Shown one piece after another: positions 47,743 through 56,978 of a stretch of DNA of 64,000 nucleotides. Within the stretch, counting starts at the first letter, position 1. Every line of letters starts with the position of its first letter. The translations under genes were made by a program, and so were the position numbers. The stretch comes from LMUY01 sp965199005 (GTDB lineage: Bacteria > Pseudomonadota > Alphaproteobacteria > Acetobacterales > Acetobacteraceae): NCBI GenBank assembly GCA_965199005.1, contig CBDAQK010000006.1:1364001-1428000 (forward strand). Reading direction: 5' to 3'. A model generated the notes under the pieces. The model saw only the letters and a program-made list of their open reading frames with translations. It was not told where the DNA came from and did not search any database.

Positions 47743-48207
47743 CTAGAACCGTCCGCGCCGCTGCTCATCCAGGTCGACGCGACCTGGCTGAAACGCCTCC
47801 TGCAGGACCGGTATCGCGTCATGCGGGTTACAATCCCCACACATGAAGATATCGATCGCAGCGAACTGCCGCTCCGGCCACGTGTGGATGGAGATATGGC
47901 TCTCCGCCAACACCACCACACCAGATACACCGCCATTGGGCGAGAAATGGTGGAAATGGCTGTGCAGAATCGTAGCCCCCGCCCGCACGGCTGCGGCCCG
48001 CAACGCAGTGTCGATATGGACCGGATCGGCTAGATTTTCGGCCCCCCATAGATCGGCGAGAAGGTGCGTGCCGGCAAACTTCATGCCGTCCTTCTCAACG
48101 AAATAATCCTTCCGATCCTCTCCCTCGAACACAGGAAGAGTCGCGATTGTCGTCTGGTTCTCGCTCGGAAGCTCCGAGACCATCCCCAGTTGAGCAAGTG
48201 CGTTCAT
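47743..48207 (-). CDS. speD: S-adenosylmethionine decarboxylase proenzyme
   Basis: 154 residues from ATG 48207 (MNALAQLGMVSELP). The self-cleavage site that produces the pyruvoyl group is the Ser in LAESHISIHTWPE. THLLADLWGAENLADP and IDIFMCGDCNPHDAI are family blocks of the class 1B bacterial enzyme. It makes decarboxylated SAM for SpeE. The upstream 147 bases before the TPR gene hold no recognised riboswitch. Confidence 0.95.
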   Translation of the reverse strand: MNALAQLGMVSELPSENQTTIATLPVFEGEDRKDYFVEKDGMKFAGTHLLADLWGAENLADPVHIDTALRAAAVRAGATILHSHFHHFSPNGGVSGVVVLAESHISIHTWPERQFAAIDIFMCGDCNPHDAIPVLQEAFQPGRVDLDEQRRGRF

Positions 48208-48354
48208 CACGTACCCCCAAACCAGTAGATAGCCTGTTGGACGCAGCGCGTCCCCTTGGGCCAAGGTGGCGTGAGATAGGCTTAGTGAGGTGGAGGTGCA
48301 ACCCCTATTTCACATTCACACCCGCACCCCAGACCTGACATGCCGAACCCACCA

Positions 48355-51300
48355 TCAACGTGAACCGATGGCTGCCAATCCGGCTGGCACCGCCTTGGCC
48401 AACGCGACCTCACCCGCTGCACGCCCCAGATCGCTGGGGCTGGTGACCGGGGCCGCCGTCAGCAACCGGAACATGTCGCTGCGGGCGCCCACCATCCGCC
48501 CGGCTTCCTTCATTCCCAGCAGCCGGAGTGACGCATCATCGCCTGCGCTCGCCCGCGCCGAGGCCAGGCGAAGGATGGTGTCCTGCTGCGCCGGGCTCAG
48601 CGCACCGTCGGGCGGGATACTACGCGCCACCAGCGAGTCGAGCGCCGCCACGGCCCCATGCCAATCCCCTGCGGCGCTCAAGATCGTGGCGCGCAAATCA
48701 TCGGCCGCATCCGTGTCGATCCCCGACAGGATGGCCGCAGCCCCCCCTGGATCCTTCGCCTTGGCGTGGATGCGTGCGTCGATCATCCCGCGCTCCGCAC
48801 TCAGTGGTGCCGGGAGGTCGGCAGCCGTGGTGTTCGCGAGTGCCGCGGCTGCACCCGCCGCGTCGCCGTCCTCCAGACGCAGCTTCGCCAGCCGTGCGCC
48901 GAGGGTGGCGCGGCCCACGCCCTCAGGCGCCGCAGCGATCATCCGCTCGATGATCGGCCCGGCCCGCTTCGGCAGGTCCAACGCGCTCAGTTTGTCGACC
49001 AGGAGCGGACCAACCAGCGGCTCGTCCGCGTGGCCAACCGCTTCCGCATTCTCCTCCGCCAGGGCCACCAACTCCATCGGCGGCAGCTTTTCGGCGTCGG
49101 GCCCGTGCAGCAGGTCGCTCATCATCGATGTCAGCTGCGCGTTGATCACCGGGGCAGTCTCCGGGAAGAGCTGCAGCGTTTCGCGCAGCATGGCGAAGGC
49201 AGGATGCCACTGCCCGGCCTTTGCCCGCAGCGAAGCGACGCGCAGGCGCAGTTTCTGCTCCCGGTCATCTCCCCGCCAATCCAGGAACTGGCGCTCCAGG
49301 GCGTCAGCCGCCTGCGCCGGGCCGATGGCGCCAGAGGATAAGCGCAACAGCGTGGCACGGGTCGCCGCGCGGGCGCTGGCCAGCCGGTCCCGGCCGACGG
49401 CCAGGGCATCATACAAGGTCAGCGCATCGCCGGTCTTGCCGGTGGCCTCCAGGCGCATGGCACGGGCAAGCGTCAGCAGCGGCTCGTCCGGTCGTTTCTT
49501 GAGCAAGGCGTCGGCGGCATCGCCAGCACCGCCCATCGCCATGGTCTCGGCAGCCAATGGCAACAGCCGGTTGCGCAGCGCCGCCGGGTAGGACAGCACC
49601 AGGCCCACCGTGGTGGCGAAAACGGGTGCCGCTTCGGGCGAGCCAGGACGCATCATCGCCGCGCGCACCGCTCGCCACAACGCAATCTCATCGGTCCCGT
49701 TCAAGCGCGGATCCATCAGCCCATCCGATTCAGCGGGACGGCCGCTCAAGAGGCTGGCAATGCCGGTCAGCCCGGCAATGTCCGGATCGTCTGCTGACCG
49801 CGGATCCTCGCTGGCGGCCAGGCCGAGCAACGACTGCGCCTCCGCACCCAGGCCCAGCGACAGCATGGTCTGCGCGGCCCGCTTGCGTGGGACCAGCTTC
49901 GACTGAGCCGGCGCCCGGCCTTGATCGCCAGCTTCCAATTGCAGCTGCCGCAGCAGCGTGGCAGGTGGCTGGTCTTGGAAGTCAAAGCGCCGGGTCAAAA
50001 CCGAAGCGTCCTCGAGGGCACGCGCACTATCGGGAGCCGGCGCCATCGGCGCGCCGGTCTCCAGCGCGAAACCTTCCTGCACCGCACGAAGCTGCGTGCG
50101 GTCGGAGAGCGGCTCCACCACGACGCCTTGCCAACTCTTTCGCACCGAGAATTCGGGGACACGGTAGGCCACGAGAACGCCTGCGCCCGATTGATGCATC
50201 GTCCCCACCAGCAGGTTCTGTCCGGTATTCGGATCGGGAACCACCACCACCTGCCCCGGGGCGGGGGTAGGGAACAGCAGGCGAGCCTCCTTGGTGACGG
50301 GAACCAGCGGCGCCGCGGTAGAGGGCTTGTCAGCGACGGTGACGGACCAGCCGGTCTTCTGCCGCTCCATCCGCAGGTCGCGGCCAGGCGGCGCCTTCAG
50401 CCGCAAAAGCGTCGCCTGGGGCAGCAACTGCACGACGGCGCCGGCAAGCATGGGGTCGTCGCCCAAGGCGGCCAAATCCAGCGGGCGCCGCTCGTCGAAC
50501 ACGATCCAGGCCTCGTCACCATGGCGGAACGCCGCGGCGGACACCGTCAGGCCGAAAGGAAGCAATGCCGCGCTGCCCGTGCCCCCAGGCGGGAGCGGCA
50601 TCCGGGACGCCGCCAACGCCACCGGCTCCGCTTGTGGCGCTGGCGCTGCGGAATCGGTTGCCGGGCTCGATGCTGCAGGCGCGGCGGCCGCGTCGGGACT
50701 ATGCTCGGCCGGGCGATCCGCCGTTTGCGTCGGTGCGGCGGACGGCGCCACCTGGATCACCGGGACCACCGGGGCAGGTACCGCGATCGAACCCGGCGTG
50801 ATGACACGCGGCAGGTCAGCCGGCGGAGAGGCTGCAGCATGGGACGGAGCCGCCGTGGCCGAATTGGGCTGGGCCGGACTGCCGGGCGTGGTCACCGTCG
50901 GCAAAGCGGGCATCGGCGGCGCGACCGCCTTCGCGTGCTCCGCCGGTGGCGTTGCGGCATGGTCCGCAGGCTTCACCGCGGTGGCTGCGGACGAGGCCGG
51001 CGGGACGGCAGCCTGGGACGGCAAGGGTGGCGCAGCTTCCTTCGCATGCTCCGCCGGGGCCGGCTCTGCCGGCTTGGCTGCCACATGCGGCGGCGCTTTG
51101 GCGGCGCGGGCGGCTGGTTTGTCCTTCTCCGGATCAAGCGCGTCGACCACGACCCGATTGCCGAGCCGCATCGTGTGCAGCCGGGCGCCAGGCGCCATCG
51201 TCACCACCGCCTGGTCTGGCCCCCCGGCAACGCTGACGATGTTGCGGACGGCGCCCTCGATGGCCGGCACGTCGCCCGCGCCGGGGAAATGCAGGGTCAC

Positions 51301-51459
51301 CGCATCGCCTTTGCGATCGACCTTGAAATCCCGAGGAGACGCGAACTCGAAGACAACGCGGCCATAGCCCTCGTGCGTCGCCATCCTGACGTCTGTGGTT
51401 TCTGCTGCCAGCGCCGGTCCCGCAGCCATCATCAAGGCCAGAGGCAGGAGCAACCTCAT
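48355..51459 (-). CDS. large exported repeat protein, unknown, in flagellar/chemotaxis operon
   Basis: 1034 residues. Signal peptide (MRLLLPLALMMAAGPALA), then a beta-rich N-domain resembling an AMIN-type fold (YGRVVFEFASPRDFKVDRKGDAVTLHFPG...RLGNRVVVDAL). About residues 110-280 are an Ala/Pro-rich low-complexity linker (many AP, AAPP and EHAK pieces). The rest is alpha-helical and TPR-like, with repeated 'A..L...G..A.A...L' pairs to the C-terminus. It begins with an ATG overlapping the cheZ-like stop by four bases, so it is the last gene of the operon fliL-fliM-DUF6468-motE-cheY-cheZ. That position suggests a role in motor or envelope attachment. No published family name is recognised with certainty. 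Confidence 0.7.
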   Translation of the reverse strand: MRLLLPLALMMAAGPALAAETTDVRMATHEGYGRVVFEFASPRDFKVDRKGDAVTLHFPGAGDVPAIEGAVRNIVSVAGGPDQAVVTMAPGARLHTMRLGNRVVVDALDPEKDKPAARAAKAPPHVAAKPAEPAPAEHAKEAAPPLPSQAAVPPASSAATAVKPADHAATPPAEHAKAVAPPMPALPTVTTPGSPAQPNSATAAPSHAAASPPADLPRVITPGSIAVPAPVVPVIQVAPSAAPTQTADRPAEHSPDAAAAPAASSPATDSAAPAPQAEPVALAASRMPLPPGGTGSAALLPFGLTVSAAAFRHGDEAWIVFDERRPLDLAALGDDPMLAGAVVQLLPQATLLRLKAPPGRDLRMERQKTGWSVTVADKPSTAAPLVPVTKEARLLFPTPAPGQVVVVPDPNTGQNLLVGTMHQSGAGVLVAYRVPEFSVRKSWQGVVVEPLSDRTQLRAVQEGFALETGAPMAPAPDSARALEDASVLTRRFDFQDQPPATLLRQLQLEAGDQGRAPAQSKLVPRKRAAQTMLSLGLGAEAQSLLGLAASEDPRSADDPDIAGLTGIASLLSGRPAESDGLMDPRLNGTDEIALWRAVRAAMMRPGSPEAAPVFATTVGLVLSYPAALRNRLLPLAAETMAMGGAGDAADALLKKRPDEPLLTLARAMRLEATGKTGDALTLYDALAVGRDRLASARAATRATLLRLSSGAIGPAQAADALERQFLDWRGDDREQKLRLRVASLRAKAGQWHPAFAMLRETLQLFPETAPVINAQLTSMMSDLLHGPDAEKLPPMELVALAEENAEAVGHADEPLVGPLLVDKLSALDLPKRAGPIIERMIAAAPEGVGRATLGARLAKLRLEDGDAAGAAAALANTTAADLPAPLSAERGMIDARIHAKAKDPGGAAAILSGIDTDAADDLRATILSAAGDWHGAVAALDSLVARSIPPDGALSPAQQDTILRLASARASAGDDASLRLLGMKEAGRMVGARSDMFRLLTAAPVTSPSDLGRAAGEVALAKAVPAGLAAIGSR

Positions 51460-52040
51460 TCGAATGTGGCCAGAAGCGCGTCGACAGCACCTTGATCCAT
51501 GGCATCCCCCTGCCGTTGCGGGCCGTTCAACAGCACGGGTTGCGGCAGCCTCTCCGTCGGACGTGTTGGATGCCGCCCGAACACGCTCAGGATTTCGGCG
51601 ATCTTGGCTTCGATCGTCTTGAGGGTGCTGACCACCTTGGCAACGCGTTGGCCGGTGATGTCCTGAAACGAACATGCCTCGTAGATGCGGGCGGTTCTCA
51701 GGTTCACTTCGGAACGCAGCGGCGTGGCCGCAACGACGGCCTCGAGCCGCTCGCATTCATCCAAAATCAGGCCCGTCGCCTCCGCCGTATGTACGATCAC
51801 GGCGTCCAGCTCGTCCGTGGCGGCAGGCACGTCCCGGCGGACGATCTCGTCCACACCGACGGCCGCTACCTCCTGGCGGGCCTGGTCGATAAAATCCGCC
51901 AATACCCGAAGTTCCGCCAGCAAAGCCCGGTGCTCAGTCATCGTGACCGACCCAGCGGGGCCGTCCGCATCAGCGTACCGGTCCCGCGTCTCGGCCAGAT
52001 GGAGCGCCAACCCTCCGGGGCTAGCGCTGCCATTAACCAT
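51456..52040 (-). CDS. cheZ: CheZ-family protein phosphatase
   Basis: 194 residues, mostly long helices. The conserved CheZ active motif is visible in EACSFQDITGQRVAKVVSTLKTIEAKI (D/QxxxQ element for dephosphorylating CheY-P), and the short C-terminal tail MDQGAVDALLATFE, after a linker, resembles the CheY-binding peptide. CheZ speeds removal of phosphate from CheY. It directly follows cheY with an eight-base overlap (52033-52040). CheZ is not universal in alphaproteobacteria. Confidence 0.82.
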   Translation of the reverse strand: MVNGSASPGGLALHLAETRDRYADADGPAGSVTMTEHRALLAELRVLADFIDQARQEVAAVGVDEIVRRDVPAATDELDAVIVHTAEATGLILDECERLEAVVAATPLRSEVNLRTARIYEACSFQDITGQRVAKVVSTLKTIEAKIAEILSVFGRHPTRPTERLPQPVLLNGPQRQGDAMDQGAVDALLATFE

Positions 52041-52422
52041 GGAGCACCTTTTCGATCTTCGCCTGCAGGGTCTCGGCGTTGAACGGCTTGACGATATAGT
52101 TGCTCACGCCCGCCTGCTTGGCCGCAATCACGTTCTCGGTCTTGCTCTCGGCCGTGATCATGATGAACGGCGTCGCTTTCAGCCGCGCATCCGCGCGGAC
52201 CTCCTGGAGCAATTGCAGCCCGGTCATCGGCGCCATGTTCCAGTCGCTGATGACCAGGCCGAAATTGCCGGCGCGCAGCTTCTCGAGCGCCTCGCTCCCG
52301 TCGCTTGCCTCTTCGACGTTGTGAAAGTCGATTTGTTTGAGCAGGTTGCGGACGATCCGCAGCATGGTTTTGTAGTCGTCGACGATCAGCACACCGGCGG
52401 ACGTATCCATCATACCACTCAA
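52033..52422 (-). CDS. cheY: chemotaxis response regulator CheY
   Basis: 129 residues, a single receiver domain. Acidic pair Asp15-Asp16, phosphoacceptor Asp60 (LVISDWNMAPMTG), Thr90 and Lys111 (YIVKPF) are all in place. ISDWNMP.M.G is a CheY hallmark rather than that of a transcription regulator. When phosphorylated it binds FliM, whose gene is in the same operon. No kinase cheA is in the window. Confidence 0.92.
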   Translation of the reverse strand: MSGMMDTSAGVLIVDDYKTMLRIVRNLLKQIDFHNVEEASDGSEALEKLRAGNFGLVISDWNMAPMTGLQLLQEVRADARLKATPFIMITAESKTENVIAAKQAGVSNYIVKPFNAETLQAKIEKVLHG

Positions 52423-52434
52423 TCCCCCATCGCA

Positions 52435-53160
52435 TCAGCCAGCGTTCGAATGCTCCGGCGGCGGCAGAGTAGTTGACCGGGTGCGCTGCGCGGCGAGCTG
52501 TGTCGTCGCCAACCGAGCCCGATCGGGCTGCATCGCACCCAGGACCAACGCCGCTTTCGAATCCTTCATCCTGTCGAGGACATGAAGCAGCGTCGGCATT
52601 TCCATTTCGTTAAAGATGGCCGCCGCCTCGCGCGGTTTCATCGTCTCGTAAACCTTCACCAACCCGGCCCAGTTGGCCTCGTCGTGCTCAGTACGCTCCT
52701 TCTCCAGCGCTTCCAGCCGGGTCTGCAGCGCCGTTAACTGCGTGACGCGTGCGCTCAGGCGCTCTTCCGCCGCGTTCAGCACGCTTTCGCGTTGCGTCAG
52801 GGTGCGCTCCCGCGCGTCCAATTCGTCGCGGCGGCCACGCAGGTCGCCGAGTAATTTCCTCTCGGCGTCGCTGATGACCGGCTGAGGCGGCGCACTGGGC
52901 TCGACCGGGGCCGAAATTGTCGGCTTCGCATAGGAGGCCTGCGTGCGTTCGGGCGGCTTCGGTGGGGTTTGCGCCGCACCATGGGCGCCCTCTCCCTTGC
53001 CCTCGCCGCCTCCATCCGTTGCCGGGGCCGCTTCGGCAACGGAGACCACGGCCGCAGACACGACGGAGCCGGGTACCAGGGCCAGACCTAAGTTGATGAC
53101 CTTGCTGGTCAACAGCAACGCCGCCACGCCGATGGTGATGGGAAGAAGACGCGGGCGCAT
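52435..53160 (-). CDS. MotE-like flagellar protein with MgtE N-terminal-like domain
   Basis: 241 residues. N-terminal membrane anchor (LLPITIGVAALLLTSKVINLGLAL), a Pro/Gly/Glu-rich linker, a coiled coil (about 100-160: RKLLGDLRGRRDELDARERTLTQRESVLNAAEERL) and a C-terminal FliG/MgtE-N-like helical domain (GLVKVYETMKPREAAAIFNEMEMPTLLHVLDRMKDSKAALVLGAMQPDRARLATTQL). This matches MotE/FlbB-type proteins, periplasmic chaperones for the motor protein MotC in rhizobia or related motor-stability factors. One-base overlap with the upstream DUF6468 gene. Confidence 0.8.
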   Translation of the reverse strand: MRPRLLPITIGVAALLLTSKVINLGLALVPGSVVSAAVVSVAEAAPATDGGGEGKGEGAHGAAQTPPKPPERTQASYAKPTISAPVEPSAPPQPVISDAERKLLGDLRGRRDELDARERTLTQRESVLNAAEERLSARVTQLTALQTRLEALEKERTEHDEANWAGLVKVYETMKPREAAAIFNEMEMPTLLHVLDRMKDSKAALVLGAMQPDRARLATTQLAAQRTRSTTLPPPEHSNAG

Positions 53161-53606
53161 TACCGGGTCACCCGCAAGGCACGGAGAAGGTCGCGTTCGG
53201 CTTGGCTCCGCACCCGGGTACCGCCGGTCTCCGGCAATTCCCGTTCCGGCGCCGGGTAGGGCCGCGCGGGCGGTTCCGGTTCACGGCTCGCCCGCACCAA
53301 ACTATCCATCCGGTCAGCCAGACGCTCGCCCCGGTCGATGAGGGCCACCAAATCATCCTTCAGATTGGCAGCGGCTTCGATCTGGCGGGCAATGTGGCGG
53401 CCGGCGCCATCGGCTGCGCTGCGGAGCCGTTCAACCCCGTTTTCCGCCTGGCGGGTGCTCTCGTTGAAGCCGTGCAGCAGGCCCTCCAACTCCGCCCGGT
53501 CCCGCCGCACGACACCCAAGGCCCGTTCCAGCCGCAACGCGTGAAACAGCGTGGCGCCGAGCAACCCGATCAGCGCGACTTCCAATATGATCTGCCAACC
53601 GCCCAT
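53160..53606 (-). CDS. DUF6468 flagellar-cluster protein
   Basis: 148 residues. A single N-terminal membrane helix (WQIILEVALIGLLGATLFHAL) is followed by a long coiled-coil region (LERALGVVRRDRAELEGLLHGFNESTRQAENGVERLR) and an Arg/Glu/Pro-rich tail. DUF6468 genes typically sit between fliM and motE in alphaproteobacterial flagellar operons, as here. Function unknown; probably a membrane-tethered helper of the motor. Confidence 0.75.
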   Translation of the reverse strand: MGGWQIILEVALIGLLGATLFHALRLERALGVVRRDRAELEGLLHGFNESTRQAENGVERLRSAADGAGRHIARQIEAAANLKDDLVALIDRGERLADRMDSLVRASREPEPPARPYPAPERELPETGGTRVRSQAERDLLRALRVTR

Positions 53607-53624
53607 TTTCCGGCGTAACCTTCC

Positions 53625-54656
53625 TTAGGAGTCGCGTGGCAATTGGGCCACTTCATGATCGATCCGGACCGCAACGCGGTTCTTCCGGCGGCCGACCCTG
53701 CCCTCGAACAGGGTCACCGTGCCGCATCGCAGTTGCACGGCACTGCCAGGGCCGCACGCCAGCACAATCTGGCTGCCGGGCCGCAGCGCCATCACATCGG
53801 CCAAGCTCATCACCTGCTCATCCAGCACCACATCGATATCCACGTCGGTTGCCCATAGCTCTTCGGCCAAATGGGTTTCCCAAATGCTATCGCGGCCGAA
53901 TTTCTCACCCATGAACTGCTGCAGCAGCAATTCACGCACCGGCTCCAGCGTCGCATAGGGCAGCAACAGCTCCATCCGGCCGCCGCGATCCTCCATGTCG
54001 ACCCGCAACCGCGCCAGCACGGCAGCATTCGACAACCGGCTGATGGTGGCGAAACGGGGGTTCACCTCCAGCCGCTCGAACTTGAACGTCACCGGACAGA
54101 GCGGATCGAAGCTGGCCGACAGGTCGGTGAGCACGACCTGGATCAGCCGCTCCACCAGCGTACGCTCGATGGTCGTATAAGGCCGGCCTTCGATCCGCAT
54201 CGCGGCGGTGCCGCGCCGGCCGCCGAGCAGCACGTCGACGATGGAATAGATCATGGCGGAATCCACGACCATCAGGCCGTAATTGTCCCACTCCTCGGCC
54301 TTGAACACCGCCAGCATCGCGGGCAGCGGGATCGAGTTGAGATAGTCGCCGAACCGCAGCGACAGGATGTTGTCGATCGAGACGTCGACGTTGTCCGAGG
54401 TGAAATTGCGCAGGCTGGTCGACATGATCCGGACCAGCCGGTCGAACACGATCTCCAGCATCGGCAGGCGTTCGTAGGACACCAGGCCGGAGGAGATGAT
54501 GCGATGCATCCCCGACCTGCTGTCCTCCGCGGAAGGGCCGCCGTCGAAGCCGAGGAGGCTATCGATTTCTGCCTGATTGAGAACGCGCGCCGGGGCGGTG
54601 ACGTCCTGCCCTGCAGCGCCCCAGCTTGCCGCCAGTTGTTCGTCGCTCTCGCTCAT
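53625..54656 (-). CDS. fliM: flagellar motor switch protein FliM
   Basis: 343 residues. The CheY-binding N-terminal peptide region appears as LNQAEIDSLLGFDGG, followed by the middle CheC-like domain (ALSRIISSGL-like: HRIISSGLVSYERLPMLEIVFDRLVRIMSTSLRNFTSDNVDVSIDNI) and a C-terminal SpoA/FliN-like domain (DVDIDVVLDEQVMSLADVMALRPGSQIVLACGPGSAVQLRCG). It forms the C-ring with FliG and FliN and receives CheY-P. Overlaps fliL by four bases. Confidence 0.95.
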   Translation of the reverse strand: MSESDEQLAASWGAAGQDVTAPARVLNQAEIDSLLGFDGGPSAEDSRSGMHRIISSGLVSYERLPMLEIVFDRLVRIMSTSLRNFTSDNVDVSIDNILSLRFGDYLNSIPLPAMLAVFKAEEWDNYGLMVVDSAMIYSIVDVLLGGRRGTAAMRIEGRPYTTIERTLVERLIQVVLTDLSASFDPLCPVTFKFERLEVNPRFATISRLSNAAVLARLRVDMEDRGGRMELLLPYATLEPVRELLLQQFMGEKFGRDSIWETHLAEELWATDVDIDVVLDEQVMSLADVMALRPGSQIVLACGPGSAVQLRCGTVTLFEGRVGRRKNRVAVRIDHEVAQLPRDS

Positions 54657-55186
54657 TGGACGAGCAGTTCGCTGAACAGCACGTCGATGACCTGCGCGGG
54701 TGCCGCGGCCAGGCTTGCCCTGGCGATCAGTTCCTCCCGCAGCCGGTACGTCCCAGCCGAGCCACGCAGCTCATCGGGCCGCATTTCCCGCAGGTAGGTC
54801 TGGAACAAATCGATCACACGGGGTTGCGCGGCGGCGAAGGGCGCCTGGTCGGCCTCTTTCGAGAGCTCCAACCGGGCCTTCAGCTTGACGAACGCGGACC
54901 GCCGGCCAGGTGCGTTCAGATTGGCGATCATCTCCGGCAATTCGACGAAGACCGGCGCGCGCGAAGCCTCCTTCTCTTTCTCCTTGGCCTTCTGCTCCTC
55001 CGTCTCGGTCTTGTGTCCCATGCCGAGCATCTTCGGCAGGACGCCGCTGAACCAAAGCCCGGCGCCGATGGCGATCAGGAGCACCGGAATGGCAAGAATG
55101 ACCAGCTTCTTCTTGCCGCCCTTCTTCTTGCCACCGCTCTCCCCGTGCGCCGCGTCGCCCGGCGCAATGGCTGCTGCTGCACTCAT
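54653..55186 (-). CDS. fliL: flagellar basal body-associated protein FliL
   Basis: 177 residues. One transmembrane helix (KKLVILAIPVLLIAIGAGLWFSG) then a periplasmic stomatin-like domain (PVFVELPEMIANLNAPGRRSAFVKLKARLEL...VIDLFQTYLREMRPDELRGSAGTYRLREELIARASLA). FliL stabilises stator units and is a standard companion of FliM. Its ATG begins the minus-strand operon. No clear sigma-54 or other promoter was assigned upstream. Confidence 0.95.
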   Translation of the reverse strand: MSAAAAIAPGDAAHGESGGKKKGGKKKLVILAIPVLLIAIGAGLWFSGVLPKMLGMGHKTETEEQKAKEKEKEASRAPVFVELPEMIANLNAPGRRSAFVKLKARLELSKEADQAPFAAAQPRVIDLFQTYLREMRPDELRGSAGTYRLREELIARASLAAAPAQVIDVLFSELLVQ

Positions 55187-55385
55187 CGTGCGCCCCTATC
55201 CTGTCCGGTGCGGACATTGGCGACAGAGTGTTAAGCAGCTCTCAAAGACATCTTGCAGTTCGCATCCGAACTGCAGGGGCAACCCGGCATGTTCCGGCCG
55301 TACTGACCCGGCACGATCTGCCGACACGGCAGAGACAGACCTGCCGTCCCGCGAGAAACAACGGACAAATCAATGGTTTAAGACC

Positions 55386-55400
55386 TGGCACGGGCTTTGC
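55386..55400 (+). promoter_or_regulatory. sigma-54 (RpoN) promoter of flgF operon
   Basis: TGGCACG-GGCT-TTGC matches the -24/-12 consensus TGGCACG-N4-TTGC, with ten bases between GG and GC. A start site about 12 bases downstream (near 55412) leaves the ATG at 55435 but not the one at 55405 in the transcript, which supports the shorter FlgF. Confidence 0.8.
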
Positions 55401-55434
55401 GCTGATGTGGCCGAACCAGCCGGACGTCAACCCG

Positions 55435-56175
55435 ATGCAAAATTCTACCTCTGTCGCCCTTTCCCGCATGATTGCACAGCAGCGGGAAATGGATGTGACG
55501 GCCACGAACCTTGCCAACACCAACACGCCCGGCTTCAAGGCCAGCCGAACGCTGTTCGCCGATTGGCTGGACCAGCAGACCGGGGTGGACCCAGTTCGCG
55601 GCGGCCGCACTCTCGTCTTTACGCAGGACCGTGCCACCTATCGCGATGCGGCGAACGGTGCCGTCTCCCGCACGGCCAACCCGTTGGACCTGGCGATCAC
55701 CGGGGATGGGTTCTTCACCCTGCAAACCAAGGCTGGCCCGATGCTGTCCCGCGCCGGGCGGTTCAACCTGCAGCCGAACGGCACGGTCGCCGACATCGAT
55801 GGCAATGCCCTGCTGGACACGGCCGGCCAACCGATCCGCATCTCGACCGCCGACACCTCGCTCAGCGTTTCCGGCGACGGCACGCTCAGCAGCGAGAATG
55901 GCCGGCTCGGCAAGATTGGCATCGTCAAGCCGGCCGACCCCAACAAGATGCAGGCCCAAGGCGATCACCTGTTCACCGCCCAATCCGACACCAGTCCGGT
56001 CGCCCAACCGCAAATCATCGGCGGCGCGCTAGAGGAAAGCAATGTGCAGCCAGTCGCAGAAACGACAAGGATGATCAACGAGTTGCGGCAGTTCCAATTC
56101 GTCTCCCAGTTTGTCCAGGGCGAGTCGGAGCGGGAACAATCCGCCATCGACAAACTCACGCAGCACCTGAGCTAA
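55435..56175 (+). CDS. flgF: flagellar basal-body rod protein FlgF
   Basis: 246 residues from ATG 55435. N-terminal rod motif MIAQQREMDVTATNLANTNTPGFKASRTLF and C-terminal ESNVQPVAETTRMINELRQFQFVSQFVQGESEREQSAIDKL identify FlgF. Proximal or distal rod subunit. An in-frame ATG at 55405 would add ten residues, but lies between the sigma-54 promoter and its expected start site, so it is less likely. First gene of flgF-flgG-flgA-flgH. Confidence 0.93.
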   Translation: MQNSTSVALSRMIAQQREMDVTATNLANTNTPGFKASRTLFADWLDQQTGVDPVRGGRTLVFTQDRATYRDAANGAVSRTANPLDLAITGDGFFTLQTKAGPMLSRAGRFNLQPNGTVADIDGNALLDTAGQPIRISTADTSLSVSGDGTLSSENGRLGKIGIVKPADPNKMQAQGDHLFTAQSDTSPVAQPQIIGGALEESNVQPVAETTRMINELRQFQFVSQFVQGESEREQSAIDKLTQHLS

Positions 56176-56187
56176 GGAGGCCCCGCC

Positions 56188-56973
56188 ATGCGATCACTCG
56201 ACATCGCTTCCACAGGGATGCAGGCGCAGCAGACCAACGTGGATGTCATTTCCAACAACCTGGCCAACATGACCACGACCGGCTTCAAGCGCCGCCGGAC
56301 AGAATTTCAGGACCTGATCTACGAGAACGAGCGGCGCGTCGGCTCCAACACCTCCGACAGCGGCACCGTGGTGCCGGCGGGTGCCCAGGTCGGCTTGGGC
56401 GTGCGCACCGCGGCGATTTACCGCATCAACGAGCAGGGCACGCTGCAGCAGACCTCAAACAGCCTGGATCTCGCCATTCAAGGCAATGGCTACTTCCCCG
56501 TGACGCTGCCCTCTGGCGACACGGCCTATACGCGGGACGGGACGTTCGGCCTGTCACCCGACGGCACCATCGTGACGGCGGACGGATATCCGATCGCCGG
56601 CGGCATCACCATCCCGAACAACGCCACCAGCGTGACGATCAGCACGAGTGGCGCGGTGCAGGCGAGCGTGGCCGGTCAGACGGCGCCTCAGACGGTCGGG
56701 CAGATCCAGCTTACCACCTTTCCCAACGAGACCGGGTTGGACGCACAGGGCGACAACCTGTTCCTGCAAAGCGGCGCCAGCGGCAACCCGGTGACGGGCA
56801 ACCCCGGCGCACCGGGCTTCGGCAGCGTGCTGCAGGGCTTCGTCGAAAGCTCCAACGTCAACGTGGTGACCGAGATATCGAACCTGATCACGGCTCAGCG
56901 CGCGTACGAGATGAACAGCCGGGTGATCACGACGTCCGACCAGATGCTTTCAACCTTGACCAACCTGAGGTGA
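56188..56973 (+). CDS. flgG: flagellar distal rod protein FlgG
   Basis: 261 residues, the exact usual FlgG length. MRSLDIASTGMQAQQTNVDVISNNLANMTTTGFKRRR and VTEISNLITAQRAYEMNSRVITTSDQMLSTLTNL are diagnostic. Main distal rod subunit. AAGGAGG ribosome site upstream; 12 bases from flgF. Confidence 0.97.
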   Translation: MRSLDIASTGMQAQQTNVDVISNNLANMTTTGFKRRRTEFQDLIYENERRVGSNTSDSGTVVPAGAQVGLGVRTAAIYRINEQGTLQQTSNSLDLAIQGNGYFPVTLPSGDTAYTRDGTFGLSPDGTIVTADGYPIAGGITIPNNATSVTISTSGAVQASVAGQTAPQTVGQIQLTTFPNETGLDAQGDNLFLQSGASGNPVTGNPGAPGFGSVLQGFVESSNVNVVTEISNLITAQRAYEMNSRVITTSDQMLSTLTNLR

Positions 56974-56978
56974 GCGCG

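Noticed and set aside
48208..48354. Riboswitch or leader upstream of speD
   Set aside because: Looked for a SAM or polyamine leader fold; only short pyrimidine-rich sequence without paired conserved blocks was seen.
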